Assembly (NCBI GenBank): GCA_900756545.1
Contig: CAAEKO010000012.1
Span: 1-64,000, forward strand
Length of the DNA stretch: 64,000 nt
DNA from: Clostridia bacterium
Lineage (GTDB): Bacteria > Bacillota > Clostridia > UBA1381
Direction: 5' to 3'
The notes beneath the pieces were generated by a model. It saw only the letters and a list, made by a program, of their open reading frames with translations, searched no databases and was not told the DNA's origin. Below, one piece after another: positions 7,829-16,559 of the stretch (positions are counted from its first letter, which is position 1; the number at the start of each line of letters is the position of its first letter). The translations under genes and the position numbers were made by a program.

Positions 7829-8991
7829 TATTTAATCACACGTACCCGCAGAACGCCCTCAATAGCATTGAGCTTATCCGCCAGCTCATTTGTCACCACA
7901 TCGTCTGCGTTGACAATGGTATATGCATTGTCCTTTTTGCTTTTATTAATTAAATCAGAAATGTTGATTCCCTGTTCAGAAAACGCCGCACTCACCTGCG
8001 CGATCATATTTGGGATATTTTTGTGGATAATCGCCACACGGCCTTTGTCACTCATAGGCAATGAACAGTTTGGGAAGTTGACAGAATTCAGAATATTCCC
8101 GTTTTCCAGATAATCCGCAAGCTCTTGCGCCGCCATCATCGCACAGTTATCCTCAGATTCCTTGGTAGACGCCCCCAGATGCGGGATTGCAATGATATTT
8201 TCCTGATTCACTGTTTCCGCGTTAGGGAAATCTACCACATATTTAGAAACCTTGCCGTCAGCCAGCGCACGTTTGATATCATCGTTATTCACCAGCTCGC
8301 CCCGGGCAAAATTCAAAATCTTCACGCCGTCCTTCATCATAGCAAAAGTATCTGAGTTCAGCATGCTCTTTGTGTCAGGCGTCAGAGGCACATGCACTGT
8401 AATGTAGTCGGACTGGGTATAAACCTCCTTCACATCCTTTGCCTTCTGAATATGGCTGGACAGCCGCCAAGCATAATCCACAGACAGATAAGGGTCATAC
8501 CCAATAACCTTCATGCCCAAATGATAAGCTGCATTCGCAACTAAAACGCCGATCGCACCCAAGCCGATAACGCCTAAAGTCTTGCCCTGGATTTCTTGTC
8601 CGGCAAAATTCGATTTGCCCTTTTCAACCTGCTTGGAAACATCATCCCCAGTCAGACCATTAGCCCACGCGATACCGCCCGTTACATCTCTGGAAGACAT
8701 GAGCAGACCCGCCAAAACCAGTTCTTTTACAGCGTTTGCATTAGCTCCCGGCGTATTGAATACAACGATCCCCTTTTCAGAACATTTGTCTACCGGAATA
8801 TTGTTCGTTCCCGCCCCAGCCCGGGCAACCGCCTTTAAGGACGCCGGCAGCTCCATATCATGCATAGCAAAACTGCGCAGGATGATACCGTCAGCGTCCT
8901 TAGCCTGGTCGTCGGTGATCATATACTTATCCGCATTCAATTGTTCAAGACCGCACTTGGCGATTTTGTTTAACGTTAAAATATTATACAT
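7828..8991 (-). CDS. serA: D-3-phosphoglycerate dehydrogenase with ACT domain
   Basis: Oxidises 3-phosphoglycerate, the first step of serine synthesis. The Rossmann NAD site GLGAIGVLVAN is at about 144-154. The catalytic Arg lies in NFARGE and the catalytic His in IPHLGAS. Residues from about 318 onward form a single ACT domain starting RVAIIHKNIPNMI, the usual serine-sensing part. At 387 residues this is the short form without the intervening domain of the longer enzymes. It follows serC by 25 bases and shares its promoter. Serine inhibition is likely but not shown by sequence. Confidence 0.95.
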   Translation of the reverse strand: MYNILTLNKIAKCGLEQLNADKYMITDDQAKDADGIILRSFAMHDMELPASLKAVARAGAGTNNIPVDKCSEKGIVVFNTPGANANAVKELVLAGLLMSSRDVTGGIAWANGLTGDDVSKQVEKGKSNFAGQEIQGKTLGVIGLGAIGVLVANAAYHLGMKVIGYDPYLSVDYAWRLSSHIQKAKDVKEVYTQSDYITVHVPLTPDTKSMLNSDTFAMMKDGVKILNFARGELVNNDDIKRALADGKVSKYVVDFPNAETVNQENIIAIPHLGASTKESEDNCAMMAAQELADYLENGNILNSVNFPNCSLPMSDKGRVAIIHKNIPNMIAQVSAAFSEQGINISDLINKSKKDNAYTIVNADDVVTNELADKLNAIEGVLRVRVIK

Positions 8992-9016
8992 GTTAACAAC
9001 TCTTCCTTTACAAACT

Positions 9017-10099
9017 TTACAAATTTTCTGCTTCGAATTTCTTCATAAACTCAACCAGCGCCTGTACGCCTTCTACCGGCATAGCATTGTAGATACTTGC
9101 GCGCATACCGCCAACGGTTCTGTGACCTTTCAGGTTCACGAGTCCGGCTGCTTTAGCTTCTTTTACAAATTTAGCGTCCAGTTCTTCATTGCCGGTCACA
9201 AACGGAATGTTCATCAAAGAACGGTCTTCCGGAACAACCGTACCCTTAAACAGCTGGGAATTATCCAGAAAATCATAAAGGATTTTTGCCTTTTCCTCAT
9301 TGATCTTCTGCAGCGCAGCAACGCCGCCCTTATCCTTGATCCATTCCAGTACAAGCTTCAATACATAAATGCCGTATGTAGGCGGTGTATTGTATAAGGA
9401 ATCATTGTCCGCATGCGTCTGATAATTGAACATAGTCGGCGTAATATCCATCTGGTTTCCAATCAGGTCTTCACGAACAATTACAAGCGTAACGCCGGCC
9501 GGGCCAAGGTTTTTCTGCGCCCCGGCAAACAGTAGGCCAAACTTGGAAACATCAATAACCTCGGACATCACCATGGATGAAATATCCGCAACCAATGGAA
9601 TATCGCCAGTATCTGGCAGCTCATGAAACTTTGTGCCGTAAATCGTGTTATTGTAGCAGATGTAGAAATAATCCGCGTCCTTTGAAAAAGCACTCTTATC
9701 CAGCTTCGGGATATAAGAGAAAGTCTTGTCCGCAGAGGAAGCCACCTTATTGACGGTAATATAACGCTCTGCCTCCTGCGCCGCCTTCTTTGCCCACTGG
9801 CCTGTGATCACAATATCACACTTCTTATTTTTATTCGCAAGGTTCATCGGAATCATGGTAAACTGGCTGGAACCTCCGCCCTGCAGAAACAATACCTTAT
9901 AATTGTCCGGCACATTCATCAATTCCCGAACCAATGCTTCAGCGCCCTTGATAATTTCATCATAATCCTTGGACCGATGGCTCATTTCCATAACGGACAT
10001 ACCTGCGCTTCCGTATTCCACCATTTCACGCTGTGCTTTTTCCAGCACCTCTACCGGCAGCATAGACGGACCTGCCGAAAAATTATATACTCTGCTCAT
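9017..10099 (-). CDS. serC: Phosphoserine aminotransferase
   Basis: A PLP enzyme that converts 3-phosphohydroxypyruvate and glutamate to phosphoserine. The N-terminus YNFSAGPSMLP is diagnostic for SerC, and the PLP-binding Lys is in FAGAQKNLGPAG. The length of 360 is typical. The ATG at 10099 has GGAGGGG upstream; an in-frame codon five positions earlier would overlap that site. It is the first gene of serC-serA. A phosphatase (serB) gene is not next to them. Confidence 0.95.
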   Translation of the reverse strand: MSRVYNFSAGPSMLPVEVLEKAQREMVEYGSAGMSVMEMSHRSKDYDEIIKGAEALVRELMNVPDNYKVLFLQGGGSSQFTMIPMNLANKNKKCDIVITGQWAKKAAQEAERYITVNKVASSADKTFSYIPKLDKSAFSKDADYFYICYNNTIYGTKFHELPDTGDIPLVADISSMVMSEVIDVSKFGLLFAGAQKNLGPAGVTLVIVREDLIGNQMDITPTMFNYQTHADNDSLYNTPPTYGIYVLKLVLEWIKDKGGVAALQKINEEKAKILYDFLDNSQLFKGTVVPEDRSLMNIPFVTGNEELDAKFVKEAKAAGLVNLKGHRTVGGMRASIYNAMPVEGVQALVEFMKKFEAENL

Positions 10100-10140
10100 A
10101 ATTCCCCTCCACATTAATTCGTAAAAATTTTACTTCTTAT

Positions 10141-10169
10141 ATTATAGTTCAACTCAATTCAATAGTCAA
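10141..10169 (-). promoter_or_regulatory. Promoter of serC-serA
   Basis: On the minus strand TTGACT (10164-10169), a 17-base spacer and TATAAT (10141-10146), 42 bases before the serC start. Confidence 0.85.
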
Positions 10170-10215
10170 TATGTTTTGTGGTTTTTTTAACAAATTTTGC
10201 GAAAAGCATATAAAA

Positions 10216-10917
10216 TTAATTAAAATATTTCTCGATAGCGTCCGCAATCGCCCAGGCCAGTCTTGCCTGATATTCCTCGTCATTCAGCTTTTTCTCTTCT
10301 TCCGGATTGGATAAAAAGCCGCATTCTGCTAAAATCGAAGGGAGCGGCGGATTTTTCATTAGAAAAAGCCTATCATCCGCGGTTTTGACCGCTTTCATAT
10401 CGGCCCCTGTGACAGCCCCCATTTTCTCCTGCATGATCTCCGCCAGTTCTTTCATCTCAGGATGATTCCGATCATAAAACAGCCGCAGTCCCTTAATCTT
10501 CTCACTTTCAAAGGAATTCATATGGATGGAAATAAATAGATCTGCTTTGCTCTTTTTCATGATTTCCAGCCGTTTATTCATATCCTCCCGTTTCATCTGG
10601 CGGATACTGTCTTCTGAAGCCTGAAGCCCCTCATCCCCCTCCCGGGTCATAACGACCCGGATTCCCTTTCCCTCCAAAACCTCCCGAAGTTTTTGGGCAA
10701 TCGCCATATTGATTTTCTGCTCAACCGTACCATTCACACCTACCGTACCGCCATCCGGGCTGCCATGTCCAGCGTCTACAACAACTGTAACCGGGTCGGT
10801 CTTCCCATACTTGAAGGTTTTTAAAAACGGCGAAAAATGCAGTGCAGATCCAACCGCCAATCCGACAATCGTAAAAATCAGGCTCCAGATAACCTGCTTT
10901 CTTCTAACTACAAACAT
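10216..10917 (-). CDS. cwlD: N-acetylmuramoyl-L-alanine amidase, CwlD type
   Basis: A zinc amidase of the Amidase_3 fold. One N-terminal membrane segment (about 9-28) holds the domain outside. The zinc ligands can be seen as His in VVDAGHG, Glu in GTVEQK and His in SIHMNS, with the catalytic Glu in LAECGFLSN. The length of 233 and the single TM anchor without wall-binding repeats match CwlD, which in spore formers removes side peptides during formation of muramic-delta-lactam in the cortex. Assignment to CwlD rather than another amidase rests on size and anchor and fits the gpr gene in the same window. AGGAGG precedes the ATG. Confidence 0.85.
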   Translation of the reverse strand: MFVVRRKQVIWSLIFTIVGLAVGSALHFSPFLKTFKYGKTDPVTVVVDAGHGSPDGGTVGVNGTVEQKINMAIAQKLREVLEGKGIRVVMTREGDEGLQASEDSIRQMKREDMNKRLEIMKKSKADLFISIHMNSFESEKIKGLRLFYDRNHPEMKELAEIMQEKMGAVTGADMKAVKTADDRLFLMKNPPLPSILAECGFLSNPEEEKKLNDEEYQARLAWAIADAIEKYFN

Positions 10918-10984
10918 CCGGCAATCCTCCTAAATGCACTTTTTCCTATATTCTATGCGTGTTATTCGTGAAATATCATTGTAA

Positions 10985-11022
10985 AAAAGTGCAAAACAAT
11001 CCCGATGCATTTCTGCATCGGG
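10985..11022 (-). terminator. Probable terminator after the SGNH esterase gene
   Basis: A perfect nine-base stem CCCGATGCA/TGCATCGGG with loop TTTC is followed on the minus strand by a T-rich stretch. It lies about 190 bases past the SGNH stop. Apart from this hairpin I see no gene or other element in 10918-11209. Confidence 0.5.
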
Positions 11023-11209
11023 ACAGAATTATATTTCTTTATAAATCATGTCAAATGAATCTTATGAATGTATTATACCATAACTGCAAAACAGCATAAT
11101 GTTATAATTACCCATGTGCGTTTCCGTACAAAGTAAGAAAGATATGGCACGGGCATAACATTTCAAACTGTATACTTGCATTTTCACCTTTAACAAGCAA
11201 GCGGTCTGC

Positions 11210-12268
11210 CTATCTTGACTTTGCGGCCAGCGCCTCTCGAAGGACAGGGGCGATTGTTTCAGCCATCCGCCAATGTCCTAAGTCATTGGGATGACAGCGA
11301 TCCATGGTGCAGCTGTCCCAACCCAGATCACCCCACAGTGCTTCTCCGTCTATAAACCAGACTTTTTTATCCCCATCCGCTTTAGCATTCTCATAAGTAC
11401 GACGGATAACCGTACGCCGTTTTTCACCATCCAGGCCGGTAAAGCGGTAATCCGGCCGAGATATCATAATGATTGGCAAATCCGGGCACTTTTCCCGAAC
11501 TATGCGAAAAAACGGTTCATGCGTCTTCTCCAGATGTTCCTTATCCGGCGCGTTGTGGTCATAATCCAGAACAAAAACCGACATGGACAGTCCTGCGATA
11601 TATTCTGCAATTGCCTGCTCGCCCCGGGCGCTGCCGGAAAAGCCCAGATTAACATAATCGCAATCTATCTCACGGGACAGAATCGCCGGATAGCTGATTC
11701 CCGCCCTGGACACACATCCGCCTTGGGTAATTGAGGACCCGTAAAATACGACAGGTTTTATGTACTGATAAGCTGGTGCTTTTTCAATTTCCGCATCCTC
11801 CTGCAAACCCAAATAAAGCTCGCTTACATCATTGTATAATGGAAAGCCAATCATAATTTCTCTTTTTTCCCGACTTCCCAGCTCAACGATCCCTTCAAAT
11901 CCATCCTCTGTGTCTACAGGCGGTGTAAAAATCCCTTGATAAACATTGTTCACATATAAATCAAAGCCAGTCGTTCCAGTCAGCGGCATATGGGGAAACC
12001 GTGTCACCGAAGGCATTTTGCAGGATAAAGCTATGTATTCCGAATCCGTCACAAACCGGATTCTTCCCCCAGCCGTATTGGTATGCAAATATTTTACGCC
12101 ATCATTGGTGTTTTCAGCCACTCGCGCCGGCAGCCGCCGGAATCCATTCTCCAGTAAAAGACCATGAAGACTAAATATATTGTCCTTTCCATCATAAAAT
12201 CGAATATCCGGCTTTTCAATATTCGTATTGACCTTTAAATTTTTATCTATTTCCATAATGTCCCGCAT
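11210..12268 (-). CDS. SGNH/GDSL-type esterase with N-terminal jelly-roll domain
   Basis: A 352-residue cytoplasmic-type esterase without a signal peptide. The N-terminal part (about 1-160) is beta-rich and contains GFDLYVN, the GxDLY motif that names the domain preceding this hydrolase type. The SGNH domain follows, with block I VVFYGSSITQGG (catalytic Ser), the Gly in FSGSARGE and the final DRCHPNDLGH holding the catalytic Asp and His. Such enzymes usually remove acyl groups from sugars. GAGGG lies seven bases before the chosen ATG. It stands alone, between cwlD and pckG, so context gives no substrate. Confidence 0.85.
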   Translation of the reverse strand: MRDIMEIDKNLKVNTNIEKPDIRFYDGKDNIFSLHGLLLENGFRRLPARVAENTNDGVKYLHTNTAGGRIRFVTDSEYIALSCKMPSVTRFPHMPLTGTTGFDLYVNNVYQGIFTPPVDTEDGFEGIVELGSREKREIMIGFPLYNDVSELYLGLQEDAEIEKAPAYQYIKPVVFYGSSITQGGCVSRAGISYPAILSREIDCDYVNLGFSGSARGEQAIAEYIAGLSMSVFVLDYDHNAPDKEHLEKTHEPFFRIVREKCPDLPIIMISRPDYRFTGLDGEKRRTVIRRTYENAKADGDKKVWFIDGEALWGDLGWDSCTMDRCHPNDLGHWRMAETIAPVLREALAAKSR

Positions 12269-12350
12269 ATGTCGTCCCTCTTTGCTCCTAAAATTTTTAA
12301 CAGTATATCATAATCTATCCAGACGTGCAATAGTTTTTTATTAAATGTGA

Positions 12351-12384
12351 AAAAGTCCCGAAACAAAATTGTTTCGGGACTTTT
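12351..12384 (-). terminator. Terminator of pckG
   Basis: The stem AAAAGTCCCGAAAC/GTTTCGGGACTTTT ends in a T-run on the minus strand, nine bases past the pckG stop codon. Confidence 0.9.
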
Positions 12385-12392
12385 GTTTATCA

Positions 12393-14156
12393 TTACTTCT
12401 TAAGATTTGCTTCCAGCTTAGCCAGTTCATCCGAAATTTCTTTCGGCAGTCTGTCTCCAAACTGTTTAAAGTATTCCTTGATACCTTCGGCCTCTTCCAG
12501 CCAAACCTCTTTATCTACACTCAGCAATTCTTTCAGCACATCCGCGTCAATATCCAGATCTGTCGTGTCGATATCCTTGGGCAAATAACCAATCGCGCTT
12601 TCAATAGCATCCGCTTTGCCTTCGCAGCGATCCAGAATCCACAGCAGAACACGCATATTGTCGCCGAATCCAGGCCACATGAAGTTGCCGTCATCATCCA
12701 GTCTGAACCAATTGACATGGAATATCTTCGGCGCCTTTTCCGGATCCATCTTCGCGCCCATTTCCAGCCAGTGGCCAAAATAGTCAGCCATATTGTATCC
12801 TGCAAACGGCTTCATTGCCATGGGGTCACGGCGAACTACGCCGACTGCACCGGCCGCTGCCGCAGTTGTCTCGGAAGCCATGGTAGCGCCAACAAATACA
12901 CCATGATTCCAGTCTCTTGCCTGATATACCAGCGGCGCGGTTTTTGCGCGTCTGCCGCCGAATACAATGGCACTAATCGGCACGCCCTGGGGATTTTCAA
13001 ATTCCTTGGAAATACAGGGGCAGTTTATAGCGGGAGCCGTAAATCTTGAATTCGGATGCGCAAGCTTGCCCTCGTAGGTCTTACCATTTACATCCTTACC
13101 TGTCCATTCCTGACAATTCTCAGGCGGATTCTTGTCCAGACCTTCCCACCAAACCGTCATGTCATCCTTGTTCAGTGCGACATTGGTGAAGATTGTATTT
13201 TTCTTTGTTGCGGCCAAAGCGTTAAAGTTTGTCTTTTCACTGGTTCCCGGCGCAACACCGAAGAAACCGAATTCCGGATTGATCGCATACAGTCTGCCGT
13301 CCGGCCCGATCCGCAGCCAGGCAATATCATCGCCTACTGTCCAAACCTTATAGCCTTTTTCCTTCAGATATTTCGGCGGAATCAGCATTGCCAGATTTGT
13401 CTTACCGCAGGCTGACGGGAATGCTGCGGCAATATATTTCACTTCACCCTGAGGATTCTCCAATCCGAGGATCAGCATATGCTCGGCCATCCAGCCCTCC
13501 TGCTTGCCCAGATAGGAAGCGATACGCAGTGCGAAACACTTTTTACCCAGCAAAACATTGCCGCCGTAAGCAGAGTTGATAGACCAGATCGTGGAATCCT
13601 GTGGGAACTGCACGATATAGCGTTCCTCTGGATTAACATCCTTTTTCGCATGCAGACACTTTACAAAATCTTCAGAATCGCCCAGCTGGTCGATTACAGC
13701 CTTGCCGATTCTTGTCATAATATTCATATTTGCAACAACATAAATGCTGTCTGTCAGCTCAATACCAATTTTGGAGAACGGAGAACCTACCGGGCCCATG
13801 GAATAAGGAATCACATACATAGTACGGCCCTTCATTGCACCCTGATACAGCTTTTTGAGCTTTTCGTACATTTCGTCCGGCGCCATCCAGTTGTTTGTCG
13901 GGCCGGCCTCTTCCTTGGTCGGTGTGCAGATGAACGTTCTGTCCTCTACCCGGGCAACGTCGTTTTCTGCGGTTCTATGATAGTAGCAGCCAGGGAGCTT
14001 TTCCTCGTTCAGCTTAATCAATTCTCCTGTTGCAACAGCCTGCGCACGCAGGTCTTCCAACTGCGCCTCACTGCCGTCAATCCAAACCACTTGATCCGGC
14101 TCGCACATTGCAACCATTTCATCTAACCACGCTTTAACAGCTTTGTTATTCGTCAT
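12393..14156 (-). CDS. pckG: Phosphoenolpyruvate carboxykinase (GTP)
   Basis: Interconverts oxaloacetate and PEP with GDP/GTP. At 587 residues with FPSACGKTNLAML as the P-loop, whose Cys is the hyper-reactive residue of GTP-type enzymes, this is the GTP family and not the ATP family common in many Clostridia. The substrate loop YVIPYSMGPVGSPFS and the metal-site region VWTVGDDIAWLRIG are intact. AGGAGG precedes the ATG. It is a single-gene unit with a consensus promoter. In fermenters of this kind the enzyme often runs toward oxaloacetate, fixing CO2 and giving GTP. Confidence 0.96.
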   Translation of the reverse strand: MTNNKAVKAWLDEMVAMCEPDQVVWIDGSEAQLEDLRAQAVATGELIKLNEEKLPGCYYHRTAENDVARVEDRTFICTPTKEEAGPTNNWMAPDEMYEKLKKLYQGAMKGRTMYVIPYSMGPVGSPFSKIGIELTDSIYVVANMNIMTRIGKAVIDQLGDSEDFVKCLHAKKDVNPEERYIVQFPQDSTIWSINSAYGGNVLLGKKCFALRIASYLGKQEGWMAEHMLILGLENPQGEVKYIAAAFPSACGKTNLAMLIPPKYLKEKGYKVWTVGDDIAWLRIGPDGRLYAINPEFGFFGVAPGTSEKTNFNALAATKKNTIFTNVALNKDDMTVWWEGLDKNPPENCQEWTGKDVNGKTYEGKLAHPNSRFTAPAINCPCISKEFENPQGVPISAIVFGGRRAKTAPLVYQARDWNHGVFVGATMASETTAAAAGAVGVVRRDPMAMKPFAGYNMADYFGHWLEMGAKMDPEKAPKIFHVNWFRLDDDGNFMWPGFGDNMRVLLWILDRCEGKADAIESAIGYLPKDIDTTDLDIDADVLKELLSVDKEVWLEEAEGIKEYFKQFGDRLPKEISDELAKLEANLKK

Positions 14157-14252
14157 CGTTTTTTCCTCCTACATTAAATAAATTTAGCAAGAAATTTATT
14201 GGCTGTTCACAGTTTGTTAAAACTATAACAAAACATTTTCCAATTTTTCGCC

Positions 14253-14282
14253 ATTATACACATTATAGCACACTTTTGTCAA
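14253..14282 (-). promoter_or_regulatory. Promoter of pckG
   Basis: On the minus strand TTGACA (14277-14282), an 18-base spacer and TATAAT (14253-14258). A second TATAAT lies nine bases nearer to the -35 box, giving a tandem pair. The interval 14157-14473 holds only this and the divergent promoter. Confidence 0.75.
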
Positions 14283-14333
14283 TAAGGGAAGATATTTCAC
14301 AATTTTTTTCCGAAAATTAGGCTTAATTTATAA

Positions 14334-14362
14334 TTGACATCCATTTTTCATCGCTATATAAT
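14334..14362 (+). promoter_or_regulatory. Promoter of the DUF6062 gene
   Basis: Full consensus TTGACA (14334-14339), 17 bases, TATAAT (14357-14362), implying strong expression of a gene of unknown function. Confidence 0.85.
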
Positions 14363-14473
14363 TAATTATGCACAAATATGATAAAAATAAACGAAATACA
14401 ATATTCTACGAAAGGTTCTGTCTGCCGTGGTAAAAATAAGTGTATATTTTTAACGGGCAGAAAGGTGATGGAA

Positions 14474-15238
14474 ATGAACATGAAAGAAAAAATTTATACG
14501 ATCCCGGTAAATGAAGCCTATGAGGCTGACTGTGCCTGCCCGCTGTGCCATCTTGCGGACAAGCTGGAAAGAGAAGCGGTAGATTATGCTTTGGGCGCCG
14601 CCATGATGGAGCCGGATTACCGCTTGGAATCCAATGAGAAAGGCTTTTGTGAAAAACATTTCTCTATGCTTTATGAAAGTCCAAATAAACTCAGCCTGGG
14701 TCTGATTTTGGATACACATTTGGCTGAAATCCGTAAAAAATTCGGAGAATATGAAAAGGACGCCGCAGGGCTGGCTGACGCAAAGGGCGGCTTGTTTAAA
14801 AAAAGCGACGCCGCGGCTTTTGCCGAACGGTTTGCGGATAAGCTGCAGGATATACGCCAATCCTGCACGATCTGTGACAGCATCGCCCATACTATGAAGC
14901 GGTATGTAGATGTTCTGTGCTATCTCTGGGATAATGACCCGGCCTTCCGGGAAAAATTCAAAAACTCGCACGGGGTATGCATCCCCCATCTGGAAACACT
15001 GATTTCCAGCGCGCCTAAATGTCTGAGCAAACAAAAGGCTGGCATATTCATCTCCGAGCTTTTCAGTCTGGAACAAGCGCAGCTTGCCGCCTTACAGGAA
15101 GACATTCATAAATTTACTCTGAAATTCGATTATCGGAATAAGGATATGGAATGGGGCACTGCCAAAAACGCGCCTATCCGAACCGTAGAAAAAATCGCCG
15201 GCTCTATGGGGCAGGCGGCAGATAAAACAGAAGAATAA
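14474..15238 (+). CDS. DUF6062-type Cys/His-rich protein
   Basis: A 254-residue soluble protein that I assign to the DUF6062 group from Clostridia; no function is known to me. It shows two related cysteine modules. The first has CACPLCHL near residues 19-26 and FCEKHF near 59-64. The second has SCTICDS and then VCIPHLETL. Each is a CxxC followed by a Cys-x(2-3)-His, which suggests two metal sites, probably zinc, from an internal duplication. The start at 14474 has AGGTG eight bases upstream; an ATG two codons earlier is too close to that site. A consensus promoter drives it alone, divergent from pckG. Confidence 0.72.
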   Translation: MNMKEKIYTIPVNEAYEADCACPLCHLADKLEREAVDYALGAAMMEPDYRLESNEKGFCEKHFSMLYESPNKLSLGLILDTHLAEIRKKFGEYEKDAAGLADAKGGLFKKSDAAAFAERFADKLQDIRQSCTICDSIAHTMKRYVDVLCYLWDNDPAFREKFKNSHGVCIPHLETLISSAPKCLSKQKAGIFISELFSLEQAQLAALQEDIHKFTLKFDYRNKDMEWGTAKNAPIRTVEKIAGSMGQAADKTEE

Positions 15239-15265
15239 AAAGACAGGCAAAGGCCTGTCTTTTTT
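15237..15265. terminator. Bidirectional terminator between the DUF6062 gene and ymfH
   Basis: The stem AGACAGGC/GCCTGTCT with a four-base loop is flanked by A and T runs and separates two convergent genes. Confidence 0.85.
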
Positions 15266-16559
15266 ATTCACTTACCGGTTCCACAACAGACAATGCCGCC
15301 AGCTTCGGCTGAAAATGGGCGTAGAAGCGTTTTTCCACATCCTCAAAAGTAACTGTTTTGTAAACATCGTAATAATCAAAATAGCTGACGTCCAGAAACT
15401 GCATGGTCAGAAAGGCGTGGGCGTATTCCTCAATATTGTTGTAGGAACGGATGTAATTCCCCCAGACAACTTTTTTGATCCGTTCAAAATCCGCCCTGCT
15501 CAGCCCGCTTTCCCGTAATCCTTCGATATAGGCGATCATCTTATTATAAACTTTTTTCGGATCGCTGGACTCTCCGTCGATAGACGTAAAGCTGTAATCT
15601 GCCTGCGGGTTATATTCCGCATTGAAATTGGCGTTGATAAGCCCTTCGCCATAAAGTGCATTATACAGCGCCGATCCCTTTCCAAAAAGCATCTCCACAA
15701 GAATTTCCATTTCTATGGTTTTTTTCAAGAGCTTTTCTCCACAATAGCCTACGTCATTGTCCTTAAAACCCATCATAAACATCGGCATAGCAACGCTTAA
15801 TTTTTGGCTGGTGAAGCTTTTTGCAATCGCCTCTGTCTCCTCAGGGTAAATCCGCTTGATCTCTTCCGCAAACGGCTCGTTTTTTAGAATATTTTCTTCA
15901 ATGACAGACAGCGTCTTTTCCACGTCAAAATCCCCGGTAACAAAAATTGTCATATTGGAAAGATTGTAGAACGTATTGTAGCATTTATATAGCAGGTCTG
16001 CGTCGATTTTGGCAATACTTTCGATGGTTCCGGCGATTTCCAGTTTGACAGGATTGTTCTGGTACAGGCAGCCCAGGAAGTTAAAAAACACCTTCCAGCC
16101 TGCATTGTCGTCATACATGCGGATTTCCTGACCTATAATGCCCTGCTCCTTCTGCACGCTCTCCGGGGTAAAGTGAGGCCTCTGAACATAATCCATCAGC
16201 GTGTGAAGGTTTTCATGCAGGTTTGCCGTGGCGGAAAACAGATAGGCCGTCATATTGAAACTGGTAAACGCGTTGGCATTGCCGCCAAATTTGGAGAATT
16301 CATCGAATACATTGCTCCCATCCGGCTGGTCAAACATTTTGTGCTCTAAAAAATGAGCAATACCATCCGGGACCTTCGTAGCCTGCTTTTCTCCCGGCAC
16401 GACAAATTCCGAGTCCACCGAACCATATTTTGTCCCAAAGATCGCATAACTCTGACTGTAGCCTTTGCGGGGCATCAAATATATGTCCAGTCCGCTTTCA
16501 TGCTTTTTGTAGTACAGGCTCTCTCTAGTTTTCGGGTTTATTCTTTTTGTAAGCTCCAT
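15264..16559 (-). CDS. ymfH: M16 family metallopeptidase, YmfH type (active subunit)
   Basis: A 431-residue pitrilysin-family zinc peptidase. The inverted zinc motif HFLEH (residues 69-73) is intact, with the downstream Glu-rich helix near 145-155. The C-terminal half is the second, inactive M16 domain. The preceding gene encodes a paralogue without the motif, and its stop codon is immediately followed by this ATG. The pair matches the YmfF-YmfH arrangement of Bacillota, where one subunit is catalytic and the other shapes the chamber. In Bacillus the pair has been linked to maturation of modified EF-P; nothing nearby confirms that here. Confidence 0.88.
   Translation of the reverse strand: MELTKRINPKTRESLYYKKHESGLDIYLMPRKGYSQSYAIFGTKYGSVDSEFVVPGEKQATKVPDGIAHFLEHKMFDQPDGSNVFDEFSKFGGNANAFTSFNMTAYLFSATANLHENLHTLMDYVQRPHFTPESVQKEQGIIGQEIRMYDDNAGWKVFFNFLGCLYQNNPVKLEIAGTIESIAKIDADLLYKCYNTFYNLSNMTIFVTGDFDVEKTLSVIEENILKNEPFAEEIKRIYPEETEAIAKSFTSQKLSVAMPMFMMGFKDNDVGYCGEKLLKKTIEMEILVEMLFGKGSALYNALYGEGLINANFNAEYNPQADYSFTSIDGESSDPKKVYNKMIAYIEGLRESGLSRADFERIKKVVWGNYIRSYNNIEEYAHAFLTMQFLDVSYFDYYDVYKTVTFEDVEKRFYAHFQPKLAALSVVEPVSE

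Noticed and set aside
10115..10215. T-box or serine-responsive riboswitch before serC
   Set aside because: The promoter is only 42 bases from the serC start, leaving no room for a T-box, and no conserved T-box sequence is visible.
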